A DNA stretch of 64,000 nt from Streptococcus mitis (GTDB taxonomy: Bacteria > Bacillota > Bacilli > Lactobacillales > Streptococcaceae): the NCBI GenBank assembly GCA_001914195.1, contig MKYF01000016.1, forward strand, positions 1 through 64,000. Reading direction: 5' to 3'. Of this stretch, positions 34,231 through 42,814 are shown in pieces; within the stretch, counting starts at the first letter, position 1, and every line of letters starts with the position of its first letter. Under the pieces are notes generated by a model. The model searched no databases, was not told the origin of the DNA, and saw only the letters and a program-made list of their open reading frames with translations. A program made the translations under genes and the position numbers.

Positions 34231-34878
34231 TTACATGTAATAAACAATGGCAATGTACTGGAGGGCAGATGCTGCTAGTATAAAGAGATGCCAAATCATG
34301 TGGAAATAAGGTTTTTTCTTGGCGTAAAATCCAACCCCAACTGTATAACAGAGTCCGCCAGTTGCCATGAGACTCCAGAAAATTGGCGTTGTTTGGCTGA
34401 TAATGGCAGGAATGATAGCCAGAACCAACCAGCCCATAATCAGGTAAAGGGCAAGGCTGAATTTCTCATTGACTTTTTTAGCAAAGATTTTATAGAGGAT
34501 ACCAAAGATGGTCGTTCCCCATTGAATAGCAATGATCAGATAGCCAAACCAGTTATTCATTAAGGTCAAGACGACTGGCGTATAAGAGCCAGCAATAGCT
34601 ACATAAATCATAGAATGGTCGATGATTCGCAAGACATATTTGTGGGTGGAACCATAGGCCATAGAGTGGTAAATGGTGGATGAGAGGAACATGAGAAATA
34701 GACTGATGACGAAAATGGAAACGCCGATAGAGGATAAAAATCCGTGTGCTTCATAACTATAGGTGGATGAAATAGGGAGTAAGATGAGCATGATGACTGC
34801 ACCCACAGCATGAGTCACGCTATTAGCAATCTCCTCTCCAAAACTGAGTTGTTTGCTGAGTTTAAGACTAGTGTTCAT
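34231..34878 (-). CDS. Haemolysin III / YqfA family membrane protein (PAQR fold)
   Basis: A 215-residue protein with seven predicted spans and the conserved PAQR-type residues: EEIANSVTHAVGA at the N-terminus, SSTIYHSM, RIIDHSMIYVAIAGSYTP, and the C-terminal FHMIWHLFILAAS with histidines that form a zinc site. Despite the name most members are not haemolysins; PAQR proteins are thought to be lipid hydrolases. The start overlaps the stop of the upstream DUF1836 gene (ATGA). Confidence 0.85.
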   Translation of the reverse strand: MNTSLKLSKQLSFGEEIANSVTHAVGAVIMLILLPISSTYSYEAHGFLSSIGVSIFVISLFLMFLSSTIYHSMAYGSTHKYVLRIIDHSMIYVAIAGSYTPVVLTLMNNWFGYLIIAIQWGTTIFGILYKIFAKKVNEKFSLALYLIMGWLVLAIIPAIISQTTPIFWSLMATGGLCYTVGVGFYAKKKPYFHMIWHLFILAASALQYIAIVYYM

Positions 34879-35327
34879 TGGTTTACCTCCTCTTGAGTAT
34901 GATGGATTAAGGCTAGAGTTTGATGATAAAGTTTAACGGTTTGGCAGCTGCTTTGGATAATAGGGTTAGCTGGGTCCATTCCTTGGTTCATATAGTCCAC
35001 AAAGGCATCGTAGAGTTTCTCTGAACTGACTTGACTTTGTAGAGTATTCAGTGTCTGGGCTATTTCTTGAATAGAGAATACAGACTTGAGGGTTGTGATA
35101 GCAATCAAACGGGCAATCTGTTGGCGTTGGTATTTTTTCTTGTCAGGCTTTGTCAGATAACCATGTTTGACATAGTTATTGACCATGGATGCTGTTAGGC
35201 CCTTGTCTTTATCAGGAGAGATAGGGGCACAGACCTGATTGACATAGAGCAAAACCTGGTCCAGATAGAGGTCGATATTTGGGATTTCTGCCCATTTTGG
35301 GTAGGAAAAGGTAGTTTTCATTTCCAA
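34875..35327 (-). CDS. DUF1836 family protein
   Basis: A 150-residue protein with the DUF1836 pattern: WAEIPNIDLYLDQVLLYVNQ, TASMVNNYVKHGYLTKPDKKKY and QIARLIAITTLKSVFSIQEIA. The central part resembles a MerR-like winged helix (NNYVKHGYL), so a DNA-binding role is plausible. It is co-transcribed with the haemolysin III gene by a four-base overlap and preceded by aaaaggagttggaa. Confidence 0.8.
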   Translation of the reverse strand: MEMKTTFSYPKWAEIPNIDLYLDQVLLYVNQVCAPISPDKDKGLTASMVNNYVKHGYLTKPDKKKYQRQQIARLIAITTLKSVFSIQEIAQTLNTLQSQVSSEKLYDAFVDYMNQGMDPANPIIQSSCQTVKLYHQTLALIHHTQEEVNQ

Positions 35328-35455
35328 CTCCTTTTTATCTAGTTTTAATAACTAGATTATAAAACAGCAAAAACAGAAAGTCAAGTTTTAACTGCTTGTG
35401 AAAAGGCTTAAATTATGCTATGATGAGAGAAACTAGTCAGAAAAGAGGAGAAAAG

Positions 35456-35950
35456 ATGGAGATTCGTTTAGCTTTTCCAAATGAAGTAGATGCCATTATG
35501 CAGGTAATTAAGGAAGCCAAGAAATGTTTAGCAGATGCTGGTAGTGATCAGTGGCAAAATGGCTATCCAAATGTAGACATTATTATTGAGGATATTATCT
35601 CGGGTCAAGCCTATGTAGCCTTGGAAGAGGGAGAACTACTAGCCTATGCTGCTGTGACCAAGAGTCCAGAGGTGGCCTATGAAGCCATTTATGAAGGAAA
35701 CTGGCAAGCTGGAGAGTCAGAGTACCTAGTCTTTCATCGTATTGCTGTGGCTGCAGATGTGCAGGGACAGGGAGTCGCTCAAACCTTCTTAGAGGGCTTG
35801 ATTGAAGGTTTTGACTATCTTGATTTTCGTTCAGATACGCATGCTGAAAACAAGGCCATGCAACATATTTTTGAAAAACTCGGTTTTAAACAGGTCGGTA
35901 AGGTGCCAGTAGATGGTGAACGCTTGGCCTATCAAAAATTAAAGAAATAA
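35456..35950 (+). CDS. GNAT family N-acetyltransferase
   Basis: A 164-residue protein from ATG 35456 (MEIRLAFPNE), chosen for agaggagaaaag; an ORF extension to 35420 has no such site. The acetyl-CoA loop is seen in FHRIAVAADVQGQGVAQTFLEG and the C-terminal DTHAENKAMQHIFEKLGFKQVG is standard for GNATs. The substrate is unknown. The stop overlaps the next start by one base. Confidence 0.85.
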   Translation: MEIRLAFPNEVDAIMQVIKEAKKCLADAGSDQWQNGYPNVDIIIEDIISGQAYVALEEGELLAYAAVTKSPEVAYEAIYEGNWQAGESEYLVFHRIAVAADVQGQGVAQTFLEGLIEGFDYLDFRSDTHAENKAMQHIFEKLGFKQVGKVPVDGERLAYQKLKK

Positions 35951-36459
35951 TGCAAAAGAAGTACGCAAAAATGCTCTACTCTTCGCCAATAGGAACTTTG
36001 TCCTTGGTTGCTGACGAGCAATATCTGTATGGCATTTGGGTGCAGGATCAGAAGCACTTTGAGAGGGGGTTAGGAGATAAAACAATTGAAGAAGTTGTTA
36101 GTCATCCTGTTTTAGACCCAGTTATTGCTTGCTTAGATGATTATTTTAATGGCAAGTCTCAGGATTTATCCAACTTACCCTTGGCTTCAATTGGAACGGA
36201 TTTTGAAAAGCGAGTTTGGAGCTACTTACAGGGCATTCCTTATGGACAGACAGTGACCTATGGACAAATAGCGCAAGACCTGCAAGTGGCTTCTGCTCAA
36301 GCAATTGGTGGAGCAGTGGGGCGGAATCCTTGGTCTATCCTAGTACCTTGTCATCGTGTGCTGGGAGCTGGCAAGCGTCTGACTGGTTATGTAGCAGGAG
36401 TGGAAAAGAAAGCCTGGCTCTTGGAGCATGAAGGCGCAGATTTTAAAGATATAAAATAG
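35950..36459 (+). CDS. ogt: Methylated-DNA-protein-cysteine methyltransferase
   Basis: A 169-residue repair protein that takes methyl groups from O6-methylguanine. The acceptor Cys134 lies in LVPCHRVLGAG; the DNA-binding wing is VWSYLQGIPYGQTVTYGQIA and RNPWSI precedes the active site. The N-terminal Ogt-like domain begins MLYSSPIGTLSLVAD. It overlaps the GNAT stop (TAATG), and an ArsC/Spx-like gene follows by a few bases. Confidence 0.92.
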   Translation: MQKKYAKMLYSSPIGTLSLVADEQYLYGIWVQDQKHFERGLGDKTIEEVVSHPVLDPVIACLDDYFNGKSQDLSNLPLASIGTDFEKRVWSYLQGIPYGQTVTYGQIAQDLQVASAQAIGGAVGRNPWSILVPCHRVLGAGKRLTGYVAGVEKKAWLLEHEGADFKDIK

Positions 36460-36471
36460 AAAGTGAAAGAT

Positions 36472-36828
36472 ATGTTAGAATTTATCGAATACCCAAAATG
36501 TTCAACTTGTAAAAAAGCAAAACAAGAATTAAACCAACTCGGTGTGGACTATAAAGCCGTTCATATCGTCGAAGAAACACCTAGCCAAGAAGTCATTTTA
36601 AACTGGCTAGAAACCTCAGGGTTCGAGTTGAAGCAATTTTTCAATACCAGTGGGATCAAATACCGTGAATTAGGGTTGAAAGATAAGGTAGGAAGTCTGT
36701 CAAACCAAGAAGCAGCTGAGTTGCTAGCAAGTGACGGAATGTTGTTAAAACGACCGATTTTAGTAGAAAATGGAACTGTTAAGCAAATCGGTTATCGAAA
36801 ACCTTATGAAGAATTGGGATTGAAATAG
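36472..36828 (+). CDS. ArsC/Spx-family thioredoxin-fold protein
   Basis: A 118-residue protein. I chose ATG 36472 (MLEFIEYPKCSTCKKAKQEL); a GTG at 36463 is the alternative. The CSTC motif near residue 10 and the ending GMLLKRPILVENGTVKQIGY fit the ArsC/YffB/Spx superfamily. Lengths and the KRPI motif favour an arsenate-reductase-like protein over global regulator Spx, whose C-terminal helix differs. The actual substrate is uncertain. Confidence 0.8.
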   Translation: MLEFIEYPKCSTCKKAKQELNQLGVDYKAVHIVEETPSQEVILNWLETSGFELKQFFNTSGIKYRELGLKDKVGSLSNQEAAELLASDGMLLKRPILVENGTVKQIGYRKPYEELGLK

Positions 36829-36830
36829 TT

Positions 36831-36854
36831 TTTATCTATCTCTTTGATAGATAA
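36831..36854 (+). terminator. Terminator after the GNAT-ogt-arsC operon
   Basis: Arms tttatctatc (36831-36840) and gatagataaa (36845-36854), perfect, loop of four. There is no long T tract after it. Confidence 0.7.
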
Positions 36855-36985
36855 AATATATAACCTCCCTGTTTCAAAGTATGATAAACTAGTAGGTAGA
36901 CAAAGTCTGTATCTGACCGTAGCAAATAATTTCATTGACGGCAGAAGTATGGTAGAATGAATCATTATCAGGAGAGGATGTTTTT

Positions 36986-37786
36986 ATGAATGTTACAACG
37001 ATTTTAGCATCAGATTGGTACCAAAACTTGATGCAATTGATTCCGGATGGCAAGCTGTTTAGCCTGCGTTCGGTCTTTGATGGAATTCCAAGAATTGTCC
37101 AACAACTTCCAACAACGATTATGTTGACAATTGGTGGTGCTCTTTTTGGCTTGGTTTTGGCACTTCTTTTTGCCATTGTGAAAATCAATCGTGTCAAAAT
37201 TTTATATCCCTTGCAGGCCTTCTTTGTTAGTTTCTTAAAAGGGACACCGATTTTGGTGCAACTCATGTTGACCTACTACGGAATTCCTTTGGCTTTGAAA
37301 GCCCTCAATCAGCAATGGGGAACTGGTCTCAATATCAATGCTATTCCAGCCGCTGCTTTTGCAATTGTTGCCTTTGCCTTTAATGAGGCAGCTTATGCCA
37401 GTGAAACCATTCGTGCAGCGATTCTCTCAGTCAATCCTGGTGAGATTGAGGCGGCACGCAGTTTAGGTATGACCCGAGCACAAGTTTATCGTCGAGTGAT
37501 TATTCCAAATGCGGCCGTTGTGGCGACTCCAACCTTAATCAATTCCCTAATCGGCTTGACCAAGGGAACTTCCCTAGCCTTCAGTGCGGGTGTTGTGGAA
37601 GTCTTTGCCCAAGCTCAGATTTTGGGTGGGGCCGATTATCGTTACTTTGAACGCTTTATCTCCGTTGCCCTTGTTTATTGGGTAGTCAATATTGGAATTG
37701 AGAGCCTCGGTCGTTTCATCGAGAGAAAAATGGCTATTTCTGCACCCGATACAGTGCAAACAGATGTGAAAGGAGATCTTCGTTAA
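36986..37786 (+). CDS. Amino-acid ABC transporter permease
   Basis: A 266-residue polar-amino-acid (HisMQ/GlnP type) permease: five spans, the HisM signature AFNEAAYASETIRAAILSVNPGEIEAARSLGM (shown in parts: NEAAYASETIRAAIL and GEIEAARSLG, the EAA loop). Start ATG 36986 follows aggagaggatgttttt. It pairs with the ATPase immediately downstream; no binding protein gene lies here. In the pneumococcus I recall these genes next to trxB, as here. Confidence 0.9.
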   Translation: MNVTTILASDWYQNLMQLIPDGKLFSLRSVFDGIPRIVQQLPTTIMLTIGGALFGLVLALLFAIVKINRVKILYPLQAFFVSFLKGTPILVQLMLTYYGIPLALKALNQQWGTGLNINAIPAAAFAIVAFAFNEAAYASETIRAAILSVNPGEIEAARSLGMTRAQVYRRVIIPNAAVVATPTLINSLIGLTKGTSLAFSAGVVEVFAQAQILGGADYRYFERFISVALVYWVVNIGIESLGRFIERKMAISAPDTVQTDVKGDLR

Positions 37787-38529
37787 TGATTAAGATTTCG
37801 AATTTAAGCAAATCCTTTTCAGGACAGACTGTCTTGGATCATCTGAACTTGGATATTCAAAAAGGGGAAGTTGTAGCCTTGATTGGTTCTTCAGGAGCTG
37901 GAAAATCAACCTTCCTTCGCAGTCTCAATTATCTTGAAACACCTGACAGTGGCTCTATTCAGATTGATGATTTCTCAGTTGATTTTTCTAAAATCACTCA
38001 AGAAGAAATCCTTGCCCTTCGTCGTAAGCTGTCTATGGTTTTCCAACAGTTTAATTTGTTTGAACGCCGTACAGCACTTGATAATGTGAAAGAAGGCTTG
38101 GTTGTTGTCAAGAAATTGTCTGATCAAGAAGCGACTAAAATTGCCAAGGAAGAGTTGGCTAAGGTTGGGCTTTCTGACCGCGAAAACCATTATCCTCGCC
38201 ATTTATCAGGTGGACAAAAGCAACGGGTTGCCTTGGCGCGTGCGCTTGCTATGAAACCAGATGTTTTGCTTTTAGATGAACCAACTTCAGCCCTTGACCC
38301 AGAATTGGTCGGTGAAGTAGAAAAGTCTATTGCAGATGCTGCTAAGTCAGGACAGACTATGATTTTAGTCAGTCACGATATGTCCTTTGTAGCCCAAGTT
38401 GCTGATAAGATTCTCTTCTTAGATAAGGGGAAAATCATCGAGTCTGGAACACCTGATGAGATTATCCACCATCCTAAAGAAGAGCGGACAAAAGAATTTT
38501 TCGCTAGTTACAAACGGACTTATATTTGA
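37786..38529 (+). CDS. Amino-acid ABC transporter ATPase
   Basis: A 247-residue ATPase: Walker A GSSGAGKST (about 34), Q loop VFQQFNLFERRTALDNV, signature LSGGQKQRVALARAL, Walker B VLLLDEPTSALDPE and H loop VSHDMSFVAQVAD, the PAAT-family form. The start overlaps the permease stop by one base. Substrate unknown; a free binding protein elsewhere must complete the system. Confidence 0.92.
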   Translation: MIKISNLSKSFSGQTVLDHLNLDIQKGEVVALIGSSGAGKSTFLRSLNYLETPDSGSIQIDDFSVDFSKITQEEILALRRKLSMVFQQFNLFERRTALDNVKEGLVVVKKLSDQEATKIAKEELAKVGLSDRENHYPRHLSGGQKQRVALARALAMKPDVLLLDEPTSALDPELVGEVEKSIADAAKSGQTMILVSHDMSFVAQVADKILFLDKGKIIESGTPDEIIHHPKEERTKEFFASYKRTYI

Positions 38530-38545
38530 TATAATAGATAAAGAA

Positions 38546-38574
38546 AAACTCAGTTAGCTGGACTAGCTGAGTTT
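38546..38574 (+). terminator. Terminator after the amino-acid ABC genes
   Basis: Arms aaactcag (38546-38553) and ctgagttt (38567-38574), extended inside by ttag/ctag; a short T-rich run follows. Confidence 0.7.
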
Positions 38575-38606
38575 ACTCTTTAAAAAAGATAGAAATGAGA
38601 GAAATC

Positions 38607-38831
38607 ATGCTACTGCAACTATTTTCTTTATATTTCGAGAGTTTGATCTTGACCACCATCCTCGTCCTGATTTTTTTAGGGATTTGGATTGGACTGAGAG
38701 CCATGTCGGGAGTTGATAAGACAGCCAAGGCTCGCCAAGCCCATCTCTATGATATGATTATGATTGGGGTCTTGGTTGTTCCAGTATTATCCTTTGCGGT
38801 TATGAGTTTAATTCTTGTTTTCAAAGCATAA
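38607..38831 (+). CDS. DUF4059 family small membrane protein
   Basis: A 74-residue protein with two spans (ESLILTTILVLIFLGIWIGL; MIMIGVLVVPVLSFAVMSLI, in part) and a short basic loop DKTAKARQAH. ATG 38607 gives the usual family start MLLQLF; an in-frame ATG at 38595 adds four residues. It precedes trxB by 65 bases, a linkage kept in related streptococci. Function unknown. Confidence 0.75.
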   Translation: MLLQLFSLYFESLILTTILVLIFLGIWIGLRAMSGVDKTAKARQAHLYDMIMIGVLVVPVLSFAVMSLILVFKA

Positions 38832-38896
38832 TCCTTGCTTGATTGACAAGAAAGAGTTAGAATAAAGATAGTTACAACAAGAAAGAAGGAATCTAT

Positions 38897-39808
38897 ATGT
38901 ACGATACTATTATTATCGGTGCTGGACCTGCAGGTATGACTGCAGCCTTGTATGCTGCTCGAAGCAATCTGAAAGTAGCCTTGATTGAAGGTGGTCTGCC
39001 AGGTGGTCAGATGAATAATACATCTGATATTGAAAATTACCCAGGATACGCTAATATTAGTGGACCAGAATTGGCAGAAAAGATGTTTGAACCGCTTGAA
39101 AATCTTGGTGTTGAGCACATTTATGGCTATGTTGAAAATGTCCAAGACCATGGTGATTTTAAGAAAGTGATTACTGATGACCAAACATATGAAACACGTA
39201 CAGTGATCGTAGCAACTGGTTCTAAACACCGTCCTTTGGGAGTACCTGGAGAAGAAGAACTGAACAGTCGTGGTGTTTCCTACTGTGCCGTGTGTGATGG
39301 AGCTTTCTTCCGTGACCAAGATTTGTTGGTAGTTGGTGGTGGAGATTCAGCTGTTGAAGAAGCCCTCTTCTTGACTCGCTTTGCCAAGACTGTTACCATT
39401 GTTCACCGTCGTGACCAACTTCGTGCCCAAAAGGTTTTACAAGACCGCGCCTTTGCGAATGAGAAAATCAGCTTTATCTGGGATTCTGTAGTCAAGGAAA
39501 TCAAGGGTGAAAACCGAGTAGAATCTGTCGTCTTTGAAAATGTGAAAACAGGTCAAGTGACAGAACAAGCCTTTGGTGGTGTCTTTATCTATGTTGGTTT
39601 GGACCCTCTTAGCGATTTTGTTAAAGAATTGAATATCCAAGATCAGGCTGGTTGGATTGTGACAGATAACCACATGAAAACTGCAGTTGATGGTATCTTT
39701 GCGGTTGGAGATGTTCGCTTGAAAGACCTTCGCCAAGTAACAACAGCAGTTGGAGATGGAGCTATCGCTGGTCAAGAAGCCTATAAATTTATCACAGAAC
39801 ATAGTTAA
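38897..39808 (+). CDS. trxB: Thioredoxin reductase
   Basis: A 303-residue FAD/NADPH enzyme of the low-molecular-weight type. FAD loop GAGPAGMTAA at residue 8, redox pair Cys130/Cys133 in SYCAVCDGAFF, NADPH loop GGGDSAVEEALFL and HRRDQLRAQ (arginines for the 2' phosphate), C-terminal FAD motif IFAVGDVR. It recycles thioredoxin for ribonucleotide reductase and peroxide defence. Start follows aagaaaggaatct. Confidence 0.96.
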   Translation: MYDTIIIGAGPAGMTAALYAARSNLKVALIEGGLPGGQMNNTSDIENYPGYANISGPELAEKMFEPLENLGVEHIYGYVENVQDHGDFKKVITDDQTYETRTVIVATGSKHRPLGVPGEEELNSRGVSYCAVCDGAFFRDQDLLVVGGGDSAVEEALFLTRFAKTVTIVHRRDQLRAQKVLQDRAFANEKISFIWDSVVKEIKGENRVESVVFENVKTGQVTEQAFGGVFIYVGLDPLSDFVKELNIQDQAGWIVTDNHMKTAVDGIFAVGDVRLKDLRQVTTAVGDGAIAGQEAYKFITEHS

Positions 39809-39813
39809 TTATA

Positions 39814-39860
39814 AAAACGCATAGTATCAGATTTACAAAAAATTTGACACTATGCGTTTT
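39814..39860 (+). terminator. trxB terminator
   Basis: Perfect 12-base arms aaaacgcatagt (39814-39825) and actatgcgtttt (39849-39860), long loop, T-rich end. Confidence 0.8.
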
Positions 39861-39922
39861 ATTGTGGGGAAAAATGAATTTCATTTTCTACTGAAATTGA
39901 GTTTTGCCAGCCTCTTATATTT

Positions 39923-40108
39923 TTAGAAAAATCCTTTAATCTTGCTAACGAGGCCATCTAGACCTTCTGAACCAGAAATCAACTGCTGAGCTTGAGAGAA
40001 GTATTCTCCAAGTTGTTCTTGATTTTCTGCAACGAATGTTTTAGCAGCTTCGAAATCTTTTGTTTCGATTAATTCTTTTACTTGGTTAAACAAATCTAAT
40101 GGGTTCAT
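39923..40108 (-). CDS. Small helical protein of unknown function (61 residues)
   Basis: ATG 40108 follows a clear aaaggagaaatagg. The product is acidic and wholly helical in pattern: DLFNQVKELIETKDFEAAK, then FVAENQEQLGEYFSQAQQLI, a short GSEGLDGLVS linker and an amphipathic KIKGFF end. It resembles short YtxH-less stress proteins or isolated helical hairpins, but I recognise no family. It stands alone between trxB and rpiA on the opposite strand. Confidence 0.65.
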   Translation of the reverse strand: MNPLDLFNQVKELIETKDFEAAKTFVAENQEQLGEYFSQAQQLISGSEGLDGLVSKIKGFF

Positions 40109-40333
40109 CCTATTTCTCCTTTTATGTACTTAATTATTTAACCATCTTTATGATAAAAAATCAACAGTTGCTGCTTTTGGCTAGGACCTGTTTTTATCTA
40201 CAAGTTCTCATAACTAAGATTCTAACTACCAAAACAAGGTGGACATAAAAATGTTCGGGTTTTTCTAGTGTATCCATGAAATAAAAACGGATACATGGTA
40301 TAATAGAAATAGCTCTTTAATGGAGGTGTTTGA

Positions 40334-41017
40334 GTGGAAAATCTGAAGAAAATGGCAGGTATCAAGGCTGCTGAGTATGTCAAGGATGGCATGGTAGTCG
40401 GACTTGGAACGGGGTCTACTGCCTATTATTTCGTAGAAGAAATTGGTCGTCGTATCAAGGAAGAGGGGTTGCAGATTACAGCTGTAACGACTTCTAGTGT
40501 GACTAGTAAACAGGCTGAAGGGCTTAATATCCCGCTCAAGTCTATTGACCAAGTAGATGTTGTCGATGTGACGGTTGATGGAGCGGATGAAGTGGATAGC
40601 CAGTTTAACGGAATCAAAGGCGGTGGTGGTGCCCTTCTGATGGAAAAGGTTGTAGCAACACCCTCAAAAGAATATATTTGGGTAGTGGATGAAAGCAAGC
40701 TAGTCGAGAAATTGGGTGCTTTTAAATTGCCAGTAGAAGTGGTTCAGTATGGCGCAGAACAGGTCTTTCGTCGTTTTGAACGAGCTGGCTACAAACCAAG
40801 TTTCCGTGAAAAAGATAGCCAACGTTTTGTGACCGATATGCAGAACTTTATCATTGACCTTGCCTTGGATGTCATCGAAGATCCAATTGCCTTCGGACAA
40901 GAATTGGACCATGTCGTTGGTGTCGTGGAGCACGGCTTATTCAACCAAATGGTGGATAAGGTCATCGTTGCTGGACGAGACGGGGTTCAGATTTTAACTT
41001 CAACAAAAGCAAGATAA
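40334..41017 (+). CDS. rpiA: Ribose-5-phosphate isomerase A
   Basis: A 227-residue enzyme interconverting ribose 5-phosphate and ribulose 5-phosphate. The start is GTG 40334 with tggaggtgttt upstream. Signature elements: GLGTGSTAYYFV, TSSVTSKQAEGLNIPL, DGADEVDSQFNGIKGGGGALL with the catalytic Asp/Glu and Lys, and DESKLVEKLG. It opens a four-gene run rpiA-deoB-DUF1697-punA that carries nucleoside ribose into the pentose phosphate pathway. Confidence 0.95.
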   Translation: MENLKKMAGIKAAEYVKDGMVVGLGTGSTAYYFVEEIGRRIKEEGLQITAVTTSSVTSKQAEGLNIPLKSIDQVDVVDVTVDGADEVDSQFNGIKGGGGALLMEKVVATPSKEYIWVVDESKLVEKLGAFKLPVEVVQYGAEQVFRRFERAGYKPSFREKDSQRFVTDMQNFIIDLALDVIEDPIAFGQELDHVVGVVEHGLFNQMVDKVIVAGRDGVQILTSTKAR

Positions 41018-41040
41018 CTAAAATAATAAGGAGATACACT

Positions 41041-42252
41041 ATGTCAAAATTTAATCGTATTCACTTGGTGGTATTGGATTCTGTGGGAATCGGTGCTGCA
41101 CCAGATGCTAATAACTTTGTCAATGCAGGAGTTCCAGATGGAGCTTCTGACACATTAGGACACATTTCAAAAGCAGTTGGTTTGAATGTCCCAAACATGG
41201 CTAAAATTGGTCTTGGAAATATTCCTCGAGAAACTCCTCTTAAGACTGTTCCAGCTGAAAGCAATCCAACAGGATATGCAACAAAATTAGAAGAAGTATC
41301 TCTTGGTAAGGATACTATGACTGGACACTGGGAAATCATGGGACTCAATATTACTGAGCCTTTCGATACTTTTTGGAACGGATTCCCAGAAGAAATCTTG
41401 ACAAAAATCGAAGAATTCTCAGGACGCAAGGTCATTCGTGAAGCAAACAAACCTTACTCAGGTACAGCTGTTATCGATGATTTCGGACCTCGTCAGATGG
41501 AAACTGGAGAGTTGATTATCTATACTTCAGCTGATCCTGTTTTGCAAATTGCTGCCCACGAAGACATTATTCCTTTGGACGAATTGTACCGTATCTGTGA
41601 ATACGCTCGTTCAATTACACTTGAGCGTCCTGCCCTTCTAGGTCGTATCATTGCTCGCCCTTATGTAGGTGAACCAGGTAACTTCACTCGTACAGCAAAC
41701 CGTCGTGACTTGGCCGTATCTCCATTTGCACCGACTGTTTTGGATAAATTGAATGAAGCTGGTATCGATACTTATGCTGTTGGTAAAATCAACGATATCT
41801 TTAACGGTGCGGGTATCAACCATGACATGGGCCACAACAAGTCAAACAGCCATGGAATTGATACACTATTGAAGACAATGGGCCTTGCTGAGTTTGAAAA
41901 AGGATTCTCATTCACAAACTTGGTTGACTTTGATGCCCTTTACGGCCACCGTCGTAATGCTCACGGTTACCGTGATTGTTTGCATGAGTTTGATGAACGC
42001 TTATCTGAAATTATCGCAGCCATGCGAGAGAACGACCTTCTCTTGATTACTGCGGACCACGGGAACGACCCAACTTACGCAGGAACAGACCACACTCGCG
42101 AATATATCCCACTTTTGGCTTACAGTCCTTCCTTTAAAGGAAATGGTGTCATTCCAGTAGGACATTTTGCAGATATCTCAGCGACAGTTGCGGATAACTT
42201 TGGTGTGGAAACTGCCATGATTGGGGAAAGTTTCTTAGATAAATTGGTGTAA
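41041..42252 (+). CDS. deoB: Phosphopentomutase
   Basis: A 403-residue metalloenzyme of the alkaline phosphatase superfamily that converts (deoxy)ribose 1-phosphate to 5-phosphate. Metal ligands lie in VLDSVGIGAAPDA near the start and in ITADHGNDPTYAGTDHTRE near residue 340; the phosphothreonine site is in LGKDTMTGHWE. Ribosome site aaggagatacact. It works on the products of PunA, DeoD and Pdp and feeds DeoC and RpiA. Confidence 0.96.
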   Translation: MSKFNRIHLVVLDSVGIGAAPDANNFVNAGVPDGASDTLGHISKAVGLNVPNMAKIGLGNIPRETPLKTVPAESNPTGYATKLEEVSLGKDTMTGHWEIMGLNITEPFDTFWNGFPEEILTKIEEFSGRKVIREANKPYSGTAVIDDFGPRQMETGELIIYTSADPVLQIAAHEDIIPLDELYRICEYARSITLERPALLGRIIARPYVGEPGNFTRTANRRDLAVSPFAPTVLDKLNEAGIDTYAVGKINDIFNGAGINHDMGHNKSNSHGIDTLLKTMGLAEFEKGFSFTNLVDFDALYGHRRNAHGYRDCLHEFDERLSEIIAAMRENDLLLITADHGNDPTYAGTDHTREYIPLLAYSPSFKGNGVIPVGHFADISATVADNFGVETAMIGESFLDKLV

Positions 42253-42253
42253 G

Positions 42254-42814
42254 ATGACACGATATGCTTTACTTGTTCGGGGCATTAATGTAGGTGGGAA
42301 AAATAAAGTTATCATGGCGCAACTTCGTCAAGAACTGACAGAGTTGGGACTGGAAAAGGTTGAGACCTACATCAACAGTGGCAATATTTTCTTTACTTCG
42401 ACAGACTCCAAAGCCCGATTGGTTGAAAAGTTAGAGGCTTTCTTTGCAGTCCATTATCCATTTATTCAGAGCTTTTCCTTGCTAAGTCAGGAAGACTATG
42501 AAGCAGAGCTGAAGAATCTGCCAGATTGGTGGACCAAAGATTTGGCACGAAAAGACGTTCTCTTTTACACGGAGGGTTTGGATGTAGCTCAAGTCATTGA
42601 GAAAGTTGAAAGTTTGGAATTGAAAGATGAAGTCGTTCATTTTGGAAGACTTGGGATTTTCTGGGGGAAATTCTCTGAGGAATCCTACTATGCAACTGCC
42701 TATCACAAGTACTTGCTCAAGATGCCTTTTTATCGCAACATCACCATTCGCAATGCAAAAACCTTTGACAAAATCGGTCAAATGCTAAAAACTAATAAAG
42801 GAGACACACAATGA
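42254..42814 (+). CDS. DUF1697 family protein
   Basis: A 186-residue protein with the DUF1697 start RYALLVRGINVGGKNKVIMA and the conserved VETYINSGNIFF, plus the ending NITIRNAKTFDKIGQML. The family is common and small; no biochemical role is established. It is one base after deoB, and its stop overlaps the punA start, so it is co-translated inside the salvage operon; a link to nucleoside use is possible but unsupported. Confidence 0.85.
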   Translation: MTRYALLVRGINVGGKNKVIMAQLRQELTELGLEKVETYINSGNIFFTSTDSKARLVEKLEAFFAVHYPFIQSFSLLSQEDYEAELKNLPDWWTKDLARKDVLFYTEGLDVAQVIEKVESLELKDEVVHFGRLGIFWGKFSEESYYATAYHKYLLKMPFYRNITIRNAKTFDKIGQMLKTNKGDTQ

